A stretch of DNA of 64,000 nucleotides, from positions 10,372,001 through 10,436,000 of the forward strand of contig OX621253.1 in NCBI GenBank assembly GCA_951640165.1, in the 5' to 3' direction. Positions within the stretch are counted from its first letter, which is position 1; every line of letters begins with the position of its first letter. A program made the translations under genes and the position numbers. The notes under the pieces are model-generated. The model did no database searches. It was not told the DNA's origin and saw nothing but the letters and a program-made list of their open reading frames with translations. This DNA comes from Pseudoips prasinana (taxonomy: Eukaryota; Arthropoda; Insecta; Lepidoptera; Nolidae). This document shows positions 1 through 11,355 of this stretch, piece by piece.

Positions 1-241
1 ATTATGTACTTAGACAGCCATTAAATAGGTTAATTACTAAACTTTTATTTATTTCAGAGACTATCAATAATAATTAATGATCTATCTACCGACTCTCTCT
101 TTTTAGGAAAACAGTTATAATTTCTTCTGATTTGTCTATTGCCTTTAGGTTTTAGGTGCGATTACCTACATTTTTTTTACTTGAACGACTTTACCTTTTA
201 ATTTTGACCAAAACTAAAATATTCTCTTTACTTCTTTTCAG

Positions 242-343
242 GAACCGGTCTCCATCAAGTCGAAGTCTCTTCACTGGCAGAAGGTGTACCCTTCAGATCA
301 CCTCTACATCCCCGGCAAGATGGACGTCGCGGGGAAAGCATAG
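242..343 (+). CDS. Terminal coding exon of an unrecognised gene
   Basis: A pyrimidine-rich tract ending in AG at 240-241 is followed by an open phase-0 stretch of 33 codons ending in TAG at 341-343. The translation begins EPVSIKSKSLHWQK and ends GKMDVAGKA. Codon use looks protein-like, the acceptor is good, and a long AT-rich tail with AATAAA-type sites follows, which suits a last exon with its 3' UTR. The gene would continue to the left, outside the window. I do not recognise the protein. The alternative is a chance open frame. Seen: splice-like acceptor and open frame. Inferred: that it is a real exon. Confidence 0.45.
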   Translation, partial: EPVSIKSKSLHWQKVYPSDHLYIPGKMDVAGKA

Positions 344-1548
344 ATGAATTAAATTGCTAGTGAGGAGCACGCTTGGACCCATACATGATACATAGCACTA
401 GGTTCAATGTTGTATGGTAGATACTGAACTTAGATACTTAACACCCATCCAAGATTCTAGTAGAGAGGCTTGTCCATCTAATTAACGGTACAATCAAAAT
501 TATACCTTAATGGTATTTATTGATATTGATAAAAATTATATATATATAAATAAATGACTGCTAAATAGCTTAAAATTACTTATTTTGTCATAACATTGAA
601 TTCGATGTTAAGTAGGTACTTAATATTTATATGGTGAAAATTAATGTGCAAACAATAATTTGACGAATTAAGTGAATCACTGTTCTTAAATGGTTTTTGT
701 TTAACCTTTGTTAACATTAGGTCTTAGATTTCAGATTGGGTGTAGTTTTATTTTTTTAGCTTAATTTAGGAAGTATACCTAATTAGCTATGTAGGTATCG
801 ATTCGCCGGATGAATGGGCTCAATTTTTACAAAGCTTTTGCAAATATAATTCAGCACTTTGATAACATACGGTAGTTTGTAAAACAGGAGCCAGGGCCGT
901 CTCAACTATCCAAGGGCACATGGCCTTTTTTGAAGGGCCCTTAAAGTAAAACGATGTTTAAATTAAACTTTTTATTTCTACCCTATTGCTGTTCGCCCTT
1001 GGGTTATTTGTGTCTGGTCAAGACGAAACTGTTGGGAGTCCAAACAAAATAATGCTTGTTGTCTATGCATGTAGTTTACATAGTTTTCATGTATGGGCCC
1101 TTCACCATAGATAACTTTAGCTCTTATCAGTTTTCAGAATAACATGTATCCGTGGCATAGCCATGACTTAGTATTACTTATGATAGGTTACCTACGTTTT
1201 TACCTATAAATGGGCTAAATCATTATTAATATAGCTTAATATTGTTTTTCTTTACTTGTGACATATTCGATTCTCGATCTTGTTTATATTATTACATTCC
1301 AAAATGTCTGTTCGATTATTTTTGAATTCGTTTCTTCAGTGAACCATTGTCGCCTGTGATTATTTTTGTTTTATGAACCAGTATTGTTTAAGTATTTTGA
1401 CTTATTTGTTGTACTTAATTTTAAGTAAGTGATTTGAATGTGATTTTTGTTTTTATTGTTATTGCAACGCGTCATTTTCATTGTCACATTATCACGAACA
1501 TTAAAATAAATTGTGTCTTAAAATTATAAGTTTGTTTTTATTTGTACA
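344..1548 (+). other. Probable 3' UTR and AT-rich intergenic DNA
   Basis: No coding potential is visible. AATAAA-like signals occur near 548 and 1505 and could end the transcript of the exon at 242-343. A stretch at about 890-1115 with repeated GGGCCCTT-like words may be an old repeat, but I cannot assign it. Confidence 0.4.
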
Positions 1549-1800
1549 CTACCTGTGCCCCGCGGTTTTACCCGCGTTATACTTTATAAATTATCACAGC
1601 TCCTCCCCCGTAGGTGATAGCGCGATAATATATAGCCTGTATGTTGACCCGACCTTTGAGTAATATTCATGCAAAATTTGAAGTAAATCCATGCAGTACT
1701 TTTTGAGTTTAGCCCGGACATACATACAGACAAACAGACAAAAATTCTAAAAACTATATTTTTGGCTTCGATTTCGATAGTAGGTGACGGCCCGAACATC
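1549..1800 (-). mobile_element. Lepidopteran short Helitron, 3' part
   Basis: The complement ends in a GC hairpin of the form CGCGGGTAAAACCGCGGGGC followed by CAGGTAG, the terminus of the short non-autonomous Helitrons also found at 33368 and 39116. The 5' end (TCCTACTAATATT) is absent, so this is a 5'-truncated or diverged copy. Confidence 0.55.
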
Positions 1801-1925
1801 CTTTTAAAAAAATATTCAATGTACAGTTTTGACTTTCCTACGATTTTATTATATGTATAGATTATATACCTTAGCTGTTTTAGAGGGCATTCCAGATATC
1901 GTGAGACGGAAGGTTTAATAGGTTT

Positions 1926-2545
1926 ACTCGTGGTTACCCTGCTTTGTTACCCTAGGGTGACTAACAGTACATTATAAAAACACAGGACTCGTGGTTACCC
2001 TGCTTTGTTACCCTAGGGCAGTGTTTTTCAACCTTTTTCATCACGCGACCCCCCATACCCATTTTTTATCCGTTTTTTTTCATGTTTCTTTTATTTTGTG
2101 ACACATATCCAACATTTTTATTCATTTTCATAGGGTTCGGATAAATACATCATTTAAATTTGTGAAGAATTGGTATAGAAAGCACTCCACCAAAAATTAC
2201 TTTATTATTCAGAGGTTAGATAGTTGTCAAGAGACATAGTACCAGCCAGAGTTTTGGAACTTCGCGCTAAACTGTTAATGTATTTGCAGCAGGCCTAATA
2301 ATAATACTCCAAATTCATTCGCGACCCTATGACTGGCTTTCCCAACGTTTTGCAACTTCCCTATAGAAGTTTCGCGACCCCCCTATAGACGCTTCGCGAC
2401 CCCCCTGGGGGTCGCGACCCACAGGTTGAAAAACACTGCCCTAGGGTGACCACGAGTAATTTCAGTTACTCGTGGTCACCCTGCGTGGGGTGACTAACAG
2501 TACATTATAAAAACACAGGACTCGTGGTCACACTGCTAGTGTTTG
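1926..2545. repeat. Left terminal repeat arm of the MULE
   Basis: Contains the motif ACTCGTGGTTACCCTGCTTT at 1926 and 1987, and diverged forms near 2465 and 2520. The spacer word GACTAACAGTACATTATAAA is directly repeated near 1958 and 2490. The hAT MITE interrupts the arm at a CCCTAGGG palindrome. The sequence corresponds to the 40-bp repeats of the right arm (16151-16421) in opposite orientation. Confidence 0.65.
2019..2438. mobile_element. hAT-type MITE
   Basis: Terminal inverted repeats CAGTGTTTTTCAACC and GGTTGAAAAACACTG bound 420 bp. An 8-bp duplication, CCCTAGGG, flanks it at 2011-2018 and 2439-2446. The CAGTG-start and 8-bp duplication are the hAT signature. The interior holds short CGCGACCCCCC repeats and no coding sequence. 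Confidence 0.9.
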
Positions 2546-2604
2546 GAAATCATGATTATAATGTTGAACAAGAAAAATATTATTTATTTAAAATGGCTTT
2601 ATAT

Positions 2605-3108
2605 TTAACGCAATATTTCTAAAAAATGGCCAACAGTTATTTGGTTATGAAGTAGCTGCATTTGTGCATTCAAAATGATATCATCTTTTTCCTTTTCTGA
2701 TTGTTTTCGTTCGTTTAGGCTGAAATTTGCTGTTTTATTATTAGTTAGATTTACCGTTATATCGTCAAGTAGAACAGAAAGTAATTTATTTATTGTGACA
2801 TAGTTCTTGTTAATTTTTTTTAACCGACTTCCAAAGGAGGAGGTTCTCAAGTTCACCGGTATTTTTTTTTTTTTTATGTATGTACACCGATTACTCGGAG
2901 ATTTATTATCCGATTTACGTGATTCTTTTTTAGTTCGATGCGGAATAGCTGCCATTTGGTCCCATAAAAATTTTATATACTTTGGCCCAGTAGTTTTCAT
3001 TTTATGGACATTTTTGTATGAAAATTTTTGTTTATGTGGACGATGTAACTGTCTTTGGCACAGACGTTTTGGAATCTTAGCCAGTCTAGCTAGACTCATA
3101 CTGTTCAA
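2605..3108 (-). pseudogene. Possible C-terminal remnant of the MULE transposase
   Basis: An open frame of 167 codons, basic at the N-terminus (KIPKRLCQRQLHRPHKQK) and ending in a helical, charged tail (HNQITVGHFLEILR). It lies downstream of the MULE exon on the same strand and inside the same element. Such a basic, helical tail is plausible for a MULE C-terminus, but the match is weak. The middle of the frame (about 2815-3000) comes from a common lepidopteran repeat, so the frame as it stands is chimeric and not functional. Confidence 0.3.
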
Positions 3109-3420
3109 GTGTTTCTTGGCATGAACATTAATAACAGTTTCAGACGACTAGTGCTTAATACGCGCGTATAAGCTCGTTTTTGAAAGCGCATGTAGGCGCA
3201 CCTTTTAGCACAAGCGCATTTTTTATGTACGTACACCGATTCCACTGAGATTTATGAACCGATTTACGTGATTCTTCTTTAGTTTGATGCGAAATAGCTG
3301 CCATTTTAGGGTTCTGTAGCCAAATGGCAATAAACGGAAACCTTTTGGATTTGTCATATCTGTTTGTCTGTCCGTCCGTATGTCACAACCACTTTTTTCG
3401 AAAGTGCTGTCTACTGTCTC
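2815..3420. repeat. Two copies of a dispersed lepidopteran repeat (AACCGACTTCCAAAGGAGG type)
   Basis: The stretch at about 2815-2985 and that at about 3210-3310 share TATGTACACCGATT and GATTTACGTGATTCTT words. The second runs into a TTCTGTAGCCAAATGGC / TGTCTGTCCGTCCGTATGTCA segment that also occurs at 61.6-63 kb. Non-coding interspersed repeats; exact class not known to me. Confidence 0.6.
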
Positions 3421-3581
3421 TCACACAAAAATAGAAAAACAAACAATAAATTTTGGTGGTCATAAATCGTAAACTTAAATTCACCTTCCATTCTATGAAC
3501 TCAAATACTTGCTGCTAAGGAAAAAATCATTCCGCCTTTCACGGGCGAGTCCGACTTGAACTCTCTCGACTCGTTGTCTTG

Positions 3582-3815
3582 ATCATCAATACAACCTAGT
3601 CTATGAGTCTTCTGCTCAGTACACTCGATGGTTAATCGATCATGAATAAGACCTAGTCTAACAGCCCTCTGCTCAGCAGACTCATTACCTAATCAATCAT
3701 AAATAAGACCTAGGCTATGAGCCCTCTGCTCAGTGGACTCGTTGGCTAATCGATCATTAATAAGACCTACTAGCTACGACTTGTTAGTTAGATGGTCATA
3801 AATACGGCCTAACTT
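3582..3815. repeat. 57-bp tandem repeat, about four copies
   Basis: Unit starts ATCATNAATAAGACCTAG occur at 3582, 3639, 3696 and 3753, exactly 57 bp apart. Units share TCTGCTCAG and ACTCGTTGGCTAATCG words and decay towards both ends. Confidence 0.85.
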
Positions 3816-4088
3816 ATGTATCCGCTTGCTGTTCAGAATTTCATGAATCTTAGCGAGTCTAGACTCGTACTGTGCAAGTTTTCTTAAAGTGATCGAAATT
3901 TTATGTAGTTTTTCTTACTTTACAAACGGTCTTTTCGATCATTCACTGCCTCACAAGAACGTGAAAAAGAGTTTCGACCAATTTTTTTTCGGAGGATATC
4001 CCCTTTTTACTTCTCGTTTGGTGGGATCCATAGTTTTGAGGCACGCGGCACCTTTCGTAGTCCTCCTACCCATAGCTAGATACTAAAA

Positions 4089-4678
4089 AGTAACAAATAA
4101 AAAAAACTTCGTTTAAAAAAACCGACTTCAAAAACTAAAAATTATAAAAAAAAATATATTAATAATGATTTAATTTAATACATTTCTTATGCAAACGTTA
4201 TACCTTTCATAATAATGAAATACTATAATTTGTATGTGCAACCTATTGATAGCTTTGAAGTCGGTGCCAAGCCCTAAGCAAAATAAAAGTTAATATTACA
4301 TACAGCTTTCATACTTTGTGATGAAATTCCTACACTAAAGATTAACCTACGTAAATAAACTTAAAGAACAATATGAATTATATGAAATAGATAAAACTGT
4401 ATTATAAAAATATAATGAATATTAATACCTGAAACACGAAGCTATCACGCTGAAAGTAACCCGCGGCGAGTGTGGTACCTACTATTACATTTGGCTTGGC
4501 ACCGACTTCAAAGCTATCAATAGGTTGCACATACAAATTATAGTATTTCATTATTATGAAAGGTATAACGTTTGCATAAGAAATGTATTAAATTAAATCA
4601 TTATTAATATATTTTTTTTATAATTTTTAGTTTTTGAAGTCGGTTTTTTTAAACGAAGTTTTTTTTATATTTATTACT
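4089..4678. mobile_element. Foldback element with ~185-bp arms
   Basis: Left arm 4089-4273 and right arm 4493-4678 are almost perfectly complementary, including ACCGACTTCAAAAACTAAAA near the outer ends and GTCGGTGCCAAGCC at the inner ends. The ~220-bp loop has no coding sequence. It inserted into the MULE transposase exon: that reading frame runs from 4679 into the right arm and stops at 4627. No target duplication is obvious. Confidence 0.85.
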
Positions 4679-5643
4679 GAATTATAACTTTCTGCGACGT
4701 TGTTAGTGCGATGGCGTTCGTTGCTGACACACCACTCCCTTATGCATTCATCACTTTTTAGCCATGTGGTGTTCATGTACGCCATATAAGCGTTAATTTT
4801 CTTGTTATTTATATTAGCAGTTTGCAATTGTACATAATCCCAACCCTCTTTTATTTGGCTCTCAGGCAATAGTGGAAGAGCGGTGCACAAACCTACAATA
4901 CGTCGATAAAGCTTTGACTTTATGCCTATATGTTTAGCCTTTCGCCACAAACTATTCGTGAAATGGTAGTAACATTTTTTAATTTTGATATTTGGGAAAA
5001 TAATTCTGAGAGCATTTGAAGTTGCTACTTCAAAGTCTAGATGGATCTTATCTGGTTTCCATTCGGGAAATTCAACGTGCAACATATCAAACAAAGCCGA
5101 ATACGTGCTTTCTTTTTTGTCACTCAGTAATGCAAATATAAGTGGAACAACATTCGTTTTTTGCGATGTACTACCCGAATCACCGTAAATAATAAATAAC
5201 TGGTAAAATGGTTTGGGTGCACTTTTGAACGTGCCGTCACAGAAATATTCTTTCACTTCACCTAATATCTGTTTTGCTTCAACAGAACAGAACACCAATA
5301 TTCTGGTACCCTCGTAGTCATAATCAGCCACTTTAAAATTGATAAATGGTGCAGGAACTTCAACATCGCTTGGCTTCGTAAAAACTGTTTTGTGCATTTG
5401 CAGTTTACGTTTTCTTGCCGAATATAAGCTGCACTTAACATTGCGAAACGAAGGTACTTCAGTAACTAGGTGAATGCCTTTGTCATAAACAGCTTTTACA
5501 TTCTTTTTATAAATCTCAGGCATTGAATCAGCTGAAGTACCAGCCTCCTCCTTCATATGATCTATGGACATCGCTAAGACGTTTTTGGCGTAATTTGGCT
5601 TACACTCCTCGGCATGGTCGACATGTTTTATGATTAGATCATC
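4627..5643 (-). pseudogene. MULE transposase, exon 2 (truncated)
   Basis: Acceptor TTTTTTCAG precedes 5643 (minus strand). The exon is in phase with the FLYWCH exon. The MULE catalytic core is visible: YFCDGTFKSAPKPFYQLF with the first Asp, the LDFEVATSNALR block with the second acidic motif, the KKCYYHFTNSLWRK Cys/His block, and the NNVAESYNS block near the end. The last residues (VINIKKTSFKK...) are encoded by the foldback element inserted at 4679, so the natural C-terminus is lost here. The frame is otherwise open for more than 300 codons, so decay is moderate. It would cut and paste the outer element; now presumably inactive. Confidence 0.85.
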
Positions 5644-5874
5644 CTGAAAAAACGACGAACAATACTAACATACTCATTATATTATTATATAACACTACGC
5701 CTTGAGATAAAAAAAAAAAAATAATCATCATATTTATATGTAGGGCGACGTTTGGTGCTTACACGTAGTGCGTCTACCTCGGATAGGCAGTGATTCTTTT
5801 TAAATATCGTGTTTTAATATATATATATATATATAAAAATGGAGTGTTTAAGATGAAAAGGAAAAGGTACATAC

Positions 5875-5992
5875 CTTAACAGAGAGAGTCACCGACCCCA
5901 TACATTTAAGTTTTCGGCGTTGGCTACAAAACCATAAAGAAGTTTGGCTTGCATACATTTTATGTTTATGGTATTGGTATCCATCGCTTAAG
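5875..5992 (-). pseudogene. MULE exon 1, 3' part: FLYWCH zinc finger
   Basis: In frame with exon 2. The residues SDGYQYHKHKMYASQ and SLWFCSQRRKLKC show the FLYWCH pattern (Gly-Tyr, then Trp-x-Cys, then Cys). The donor TTAAG|GTATGT lies at 5875/5874. The exon is cut at 5992 by the LTR retrotransposon. Its missing 5' part (MGTRIKRKRGEVF) lies 9.9 kb away at 15863-15900, after the second LTR and the AATAC duplication. Both parts and exon 2 share one phase (38 + 118 nt = 52 codons). Confidence 0.85.
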
Positions 5993-5997
5993 AATAC

Positions 5998-6155
5998 TGA
6001 AATAAAACTATGAATTGCCTGAAAACATTATTATAGGCTTTAATTGACTAAAATTGTTGACAACTGTGACATGAATATTTATCTATCAAACATCATCATA
6101 GAGAAGACTATAAAAGGAGGATTATCTAAATATTTAGGTAATGAGTTTCATATCA
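5998..6155 (-). repeat. 3' LTR of the Gypsy-type element
   Basis: 158 bp. On the minus strand it starts TGATATGAAACTC and ends TTTTATTTCA. It contains TATA-like words and the self-complementary segment at 6039-6054 that pairs with 14399-14414. Confidence 0.9.
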
Positions 6156-6170
6156 TTCTCCACCGCTTTG
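6156..6170 (-). other. Polypurine tract of the LTR element
   Basis: On the minus strand AAAGCGGTGGAGAA lies directly before the TG of the 3' LTR and directly after the pol stop codon (6172-6174). Confidence 0.75.
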
Positions 6171-6171
6171 C

Positions 6172-6900
6172 TTAGAGACTATAGTCTTGTAAATGAGCAG
6201 GTGGTCTTCTAATACGCCCAGATCTTCTAATATCAACCTCTGGCTGTAACGCAGGTTGTAGTGAGACGACTCCAGGTGAAAGAGTGAGTTCAGCAACAGG
6301 CGCAGTATTGAGTGATGAAGTTTCGCCATGATTAATGCTTGTTGCGGGTGACTCATCTTGAGGTATTAAAATCTCCAGATCAGAGCCACGTGAACTCTCA
6401 TCAGTTGCAAGCTCTCGAATTCTCTCTCCTTCATCTCCAATTGGAGCTAGGTGACGATTTGACACCGCTGTTATTCGGCCGTCCCTCAGTCTAGTAATTG
6501 AATAATCAGGGGTAACTTCAATTAGATCAGCCTCTTCCACTAAGGGCATGTACTTGTTGGGTCGAGCGCAGCGTTTGACAAGGACCCGTCCGGCACTTGT
6601 AAGCCATGTCGGAATGGAGGTGCCGTTTGGCGATTTCCGGGAGTGTTTAAACATCCTCTCATGCGGTGAACAGTTTATGGTAGTACAAAGCAGTGATCGT
6701 ATAGAATGAAGAGCGTTATCAAGAACTTTCTCCCAACTCTCTATGGGCAAATTGTGGGAACGTAAACCCAACTGTATGGCTTTCCACAGCGTTGAGTTAA
6801 GTTTTTCAACTTGTCCGTTTCCTTGCGGGTTGTATGCTGTTGTGTTGCTCGTGGCGATACCACGAGAGTGCAGATATTCTTTTACTTCAGCAGATAATAA
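6172..6900 (-). pseudogene. Gag-Pol C-terminal part (end of integrase and tail)
   Basis: The frame continues the integrase after the insertion: RGIATSNTTAYNPQGNGQVE carries the third catalytic acidic block, followed by SIRSLLCTTINCSPHERMF and a tail ending RRSGRIRRPPAHLQDYSL, which is typical of Gypsy-type Pol ends. The stop is at 6172-6174, beside the polypurine tract. No chromodomain is evident. It is separated from the N-terminal part by about 4.5 kb. Confidence 0.88.
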
Positions 6901-7259
6901 ATCATAGTTTAAAAAAAATAAAAAAACACGCTTTTATAGAAAATCCAACTAAAAAATAGAAAATAAAATCTAATAAATTCGTATTAAGAATAGTGTAAAT
7001 AAGAAATAAATGTACATTGTTGTCAAAAAGCGTGGGGTGCATAGTGTCAATAGTTATAAACATTTATTGACAGATGAGTAGAAGGATCATCGCTTTGATG
7101 ATATCATAAAAAGCACTTGATGCACCCCACGCTTTTTTACAACAATGTACATTTATTTCTTATTTACACTATTCTTAATCCGAATTTATTAGATTTTATT
7201 TTCTAGTTGGATTTTCTATAAAAGCGTGTTTTTTTTATTTTTTTTAAACTATGATTTAT
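6897..7259. mobile_element. Palindromic (foldback/MITE-like) element at the left edge of the Helitron insertion
   Basis: Arms of about 140 bp (6897-7041 and 7121-7259) are nearly perfect inverted repeats, including AAAGCGTGGGGTGCAT at the inner ends and AAACACGCTTTTATAGAAAA near the outer ends. The loop is about 80 bp. No coding sequence. Confidence 0.8.
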
Positions 7260-7513
7260 TTTTCATTTTTTAGTTAAATTTTTTAAACTATAAATTATTT
7301 AGTTCGATTCGCTAACTATCAACCGCCCTTAATATGTACAAATGTGTTCTGATTATATCTTGGTTAAGAACACATATTCAAAGATTTCTATGATGCCAAT
7401 ATAAACAGTGAGACACAGAGGTGTAACCTTAATATATAGTCAGTCACATTAATGCTTGGGTATGGAATTTTCAATCCGTAACCACTCTACATGATATTAT
7501 AATCATAGGAGCG
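7260..7513. other. Non-coding stretch between palindrome and Helitron 3' hairpin
   Basis: AT-rich and without recognisable genes or repeats. It should contain the 3' end of the Helitron, but I cannot place a convincing CTRR terminus. Confidence 0.3.
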
Positions 7514-7589
7514 AATCTGTTGGCGGTACTGAGAATGAGGGTGAGTGAACGTTCACACTCATTCTCATTCTCAGTGCCGCCAACAGATT
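7514..7589. repeat. Large hairpin directly after the helicase stop codon
   Basis: A 76-bp inverted repeat centred on GAAC|GTTC at 7551/7552, with arms of about 38 bp and only a few mismatches (outer ends AATCTGTTGGCGG and CCGCCAACAGATT). It abuts the helicase stop codon at 7590. Helitrons carry a terminator hairpin near their 3' end; this one is unusually long. Confidence 0.75.
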
Positions 7590-8252
7590 TTATGGTTTAT
7601 CTCGTAATCGAATCATTTCATTCAATGCTTCACTGTTACATGGAGTTCTTCCTGTTAATTTTGAACAATCAAGTTCTTCAATTCGTATACCGTCCAAGGA
7701 TCTTCCACGACTCAGTGCCACATAAGCTTGTCCAGCAGCAAACAATCGCGGACCCAAATAAATGACTGCATGATCAACTGTACAACCTTGCATCTTGTGG
7801 ACGGTCGACGCCCAACTCAGGATTAATGGCAACATCCGTCGCTCAACAGTTCCATAGCTATATTTTGCTGGGAACTGTATCGACATTGGTTTAATTACGT
7901 GTACTCCGTCCGAACCAAAATCGATACGAACGGACGGAATATCTTCAGCATATACTTGGCCCCTGCGAAAATTTGGCCAGATAATTTCTGTAATAAAACC
8001 CATGTTACCATTTACTAAACCTTTTGACACGTCAATGTTCGATCTTAGCATCACTTTCGAACCTACGAATATTTTCAATACTTTAGGAAGACCTCCTGTT
8101 TTATTGATATCATTAGGTACCACAGAATCTAAATCCTTATTACCTAAATTTCGTGTGGCATCAATGAGTTGATCTTGTGCTTTTATTGTATAAATAGCCG
8201 TCCCTTTATCCTCAAAACTCTGGAGAACCTTCTCGTTGTGTCTAGCAACTTG
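7590..8252 (-). pseudogene. Helitron helicase, C-terminal part
   Basis: The frame runs from about 8252 (PTNDQVARHNEKVL) to a stop at 7590. It contains the SF1/Pif1 motifs VGSKVMLRSNIDVSKGLVNG, SWASTVHKMQGCT (motif V-like) and QAYVALSRGRS (motif VI). A frameshift near 8267 separates it from the N-terminal helicase part. It would unwind DNA during rolling-circle transposition. Confidence 0.85.
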
Positions 8253-8253
8253 G

Positions 8254-9492
8254 TCATTCGTTGGATATCCTTAACGCTTTCTCAATCGAGAACTCGTTAG
8301 ATGTATCTGTTGACACTTTTCCGAGAAGGATTTCAAGATGCTCAGACGTCAATGCTCCAACTCGTAGGGCGTTAAGCACATCTATAAATGTTGTGTCTCC
8401 TTGTTGGCGCATGTTTTGTTTAAGTTCAACCAGACGAAACTGCCGCCACAGGTGTGTAGCAGGCTTCATATGTTCTGGTTGTTGGAAAACTTGATGTCCT
8501 CGTACAGGTGGTAACTGCATTAGATCACCAAAGAGCAAAACATTTATGCCGCCAAAACATGCGTTGGGGCTCTTCAGCTGTCGCAGACGGGAGTCGATCA
8601 TACAGAGCATCTCATAAGGTACCATAGAAATTTCGTCTATGAACAGAAACTCAACGTTTTGCCATAATTGACGCATTACTCTTAAGTAATTACCAGTTAG
8701 AAGTGGCATACTAAGAATAACTCCATCTTTTTGTACTGGTAGTTTTAGCAGACGGTGTAGTGTAGATCCACCGACCAACCGTGCTGCGACTCCAGTGAGA
8801 GCACCAACTTTAACCACCGATTTTCCATAACATCGGTTAACTTGGTTTTTCAATAGATTGAAAAGAAAAGTTTTCCCGGTGCCTGCACCACCAGTTACGA
8901 AAATTTTCTCTCGTTCATTGACACCATTGAGTTGATTCTTAATACTCTCTGTAAGATGAATGAACAATTGTCTTTGATCAATGTTCATAGCCTGTTGTGC
9001 CCTCTGAAATTGATCATTGTTCATTTCTGTGTCCAGTAATTCTACTTCTTCAGCTTCAGGATTTATAACCTCCGGCTGTTCTAAAATTTCGAAAGCATGT
9101 ACCTGGACGAATGCATTTTCAAGCTGTTGGTCCCGCTCTCGATGTTGGCGCATATGTCTACTCGTATCCTTTAAACGATTCTCTCGGGCCAAGAAAGCCT
9201 CTTTTGCATTATCGAAACCCTCAAGTAATTCAGGTTCCAGGCGATAAGGCATATATTGGACGAGTAAGCTGTAGAAGAAGTTTTCTGGATCCGATGTTGC
9301 TATAAAATATGGAACTCTGACAACTGCAGGTACATTTCGCACGACCATTTTGCTCCCGTCTGACAGCGTGATGCGCGGACGGCGTATGTCTGGTTGTTCT
9401 TCATAGGCATCATGATCAACACTTTCCTCGGTTTCACTTACCTTTTTGGGATAGAAAGGTTCAAACAGCATCGCAAACTCTGTAAGGCTCAT
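8254..9492 (-). pseudogene. Helitron helicase, N-terminal part with Walker A and B
   Basis: Starts MSLTEFAMLFEPFYPKK. It carries the Pif1-type Walker A loop FVTGGAGTGKTFLF, then VGALTGVAARLVGGSTLHRL (motif Ia), VEFLFIDEISMV (Walker B), and NVLLFGDLMQLPPVRG (motif III). It ends early in ALRISNE where a frameshift occurs. Its start overlaps the previous frame by four bases, consistent with a one-base deletion at about 9490 in what was one continuous protein. Confidence 0.88.
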
Positions 9493-10070
9493 TCCGCAAA
9501 ATCGTATTCAGGATGTTGTAACGGCCGTTTTTCACATCTTTCAAAGATATTACTATAATATCCAGTTACGTGGCCGCTTTGATCGAACCGCAATACTTTA
9601 TAACGTTGTTCTGGCTTTCTTGTGTTCAGGAAAATACAACTTCGCGAACTGTCCCGTAACGGGATATGACAAAGTCGATACGCACATTCTGCAGCTGATA
9701 CCTGTCGTTCATGAAGAATTTTCATACATATCCTGAACAGCTTACGTGAAATATCGGACTCTTCACGTTGAATTTGCTGTATTGCTTGCGCTATTCCAGA
9801 ATCTACACCTTCAGGTTCTGCTTTTGATAAGTACTTTGCGATATAGTACGCTATCGCTTCGTTTGATCCGCATGGTTGAATATCCATGTTACCAGTCCAC
9901 AGTCTCAATAATTGTGGGTGGAAATTATTTACCCAAGCATCTTCTTTTCGACGCTTTAGTAAACAAATTCTGCCACCATTACGGAGAAAATCATCTGAAG
10001 AATGTGACACAATTCGAGTCTCGTCACATTCTTGACGTGGAAAGTTGAATCGACATCGACGGTATTATTT
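9489..10070 (-). pseudogene. Helitron Rep domain, C-terminal part with the twin tyrosines
   Basis: Read from about 10070 in this frame the protein shows CRFNFPRQECDE, then DDFLRNGGRICLLKRRKEDA and NEAIAYYIAKYLSK, which holds the two catalytic tyrosines of rolling-circle Rep. It ends DFAE just before the helicase frame. A frameshift in 10050-10075 separates it from the HUH part. Confidence 0.85.
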
Positions 10071-10909
10071 TTTGTACAAGTTTGTGTATGACGATGAATT
10101 TGGCATTTTTTGACAAGTTCATAGAGTTCTGGGTCTTCTTCTTCTGTAGGCATCCTACAAGAACGGTTACGATCAAGGAGAAGTTTCCCTTCCTCTGTGT
10201 CAAACTCTGGATGATTTTCAATCCAAACTACCATATGAAGGTGAGGACTTCCACGATTTTGAAATTCAATACGCCACCAATGGTCTTTTACTTTTCCGCC
10301 AAATACTTCGTCATTGTTTTTAATAAATTTCATTAGAGCATTTACTCTTACCATGAAATGTCGACTCAAAATTACTGGGTACTTTTCGATAAGTTGTTGA
10401 GTCACATAAATATCAAGTGTACTTGGATCGACATCAGGTCTACCATCAGCAATTAATAAAGCTTTTCGTTGATCCAACCAATTGAGATCATTTGAACTAA
10501 ATGTTACAAAGTAGGTTGGGGCTCCTAAGCATCTGATTTGAGCTAATAGCTCGTTTAAGGCTGATCTCCAATAGGCTGCAGAACCTCTCAAATTCTTTAC
10601 ATAAAGATGGACGTCTTCGACTGCACCGTCTTGATTAACAATTTTCTTTCCGCACGCTGATATTGTGCTTTTAACTCGATAATATTCAAAGAACGACAGG
10701 GCATAAAAGAGATAGTCGTTACGTTGAAATCTTGTGTCGCTTCCCAAGATTCTGAACTGAAAGTAGTCCAATGCTGTAATTTTTACAGGTCTATCCTCTT
10801 TAAAGCCGTTTTTTCCATAGGGAAACAAATAGTACCAGGCAAACACTGTGTGTTTCTGGCTCCTTAGAATCGTCTTGTATATCAAAGACCTCAACTTCAA
10901 CGTAATCAA
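9956..10909 (-). pseudogene. Helitron Rep domain, N-terminal part with HUH motif
   Basis: Helitron-like N-terminal block (FAWYYLFPYGKNGF, DYFQFRILGSDTRF), the LRGSAAYWRSALNELLA block, and the metal-binding RGSPHLHMVVWIEN motif (HUH). The frame is shifted just after the Cys-rich HRHTQTCTKNN segment. It acts as the nicking and joining nuclease of rolling-circle transposition; here it is broken. Confidence 0.88.
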
Positions 10910-11080
10910 GAGTAAACTGTACGTTCTTGCTGCCTGTTGTACGTTTACATATCCTCACAAACTCATCGAAATTATCGCATTCAATAACGCAAGCTTTCCC
11001 ATTGTTGTCGTTCGCTCTGGATCCCTTTGGTCCCCAAGAATGAGAGTTACTGAGATTTGTCGGGACATATATCTAAGTAT
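10838..11080 (-). pseudogene. Helitron Rep protein, upstream part in another frame
   Basis: Minus-strand frame with VPTNLSNSHSWGPKGS, CVIECDNFDEFVRIC and FTLDYVEVEVFDIQ. It runs into the HUH-part frame after a shift near 10835 and has stops upstream of 11080. Confidence 0.55.
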
Positions 11081-11355
11081 AAGGAACAAGTCGCAACTAC
11101 CATATTAGTCTTTATAAGGTTGTGCTGAACTGAGTGCCCGAAAGAGTAAGTCTGGAACTGTCGCATGCGTAGTTCGCGCACTAACTCTGTCTCTCTTACT
11201 CGCATGCAAAGGATGCGGAAAGAAATTAATTAATCCTGGCGAATCTAATTAGGATAATCTGATATTTTGATCGGATTATTGCATTGTCATCGATCTTTGA
11301 CAGGTGTGCAAAGTTTGAATTAAATCTGATCGTTCAAAGTAGGACAAAATCGAGC

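Noticed and set aside
3889..4086. 65-codon open frame beside the foldback element
   Set aside because: No domain, no start context, and it lies in repeat-rich DNA between the MULE remnants. Likely chance.
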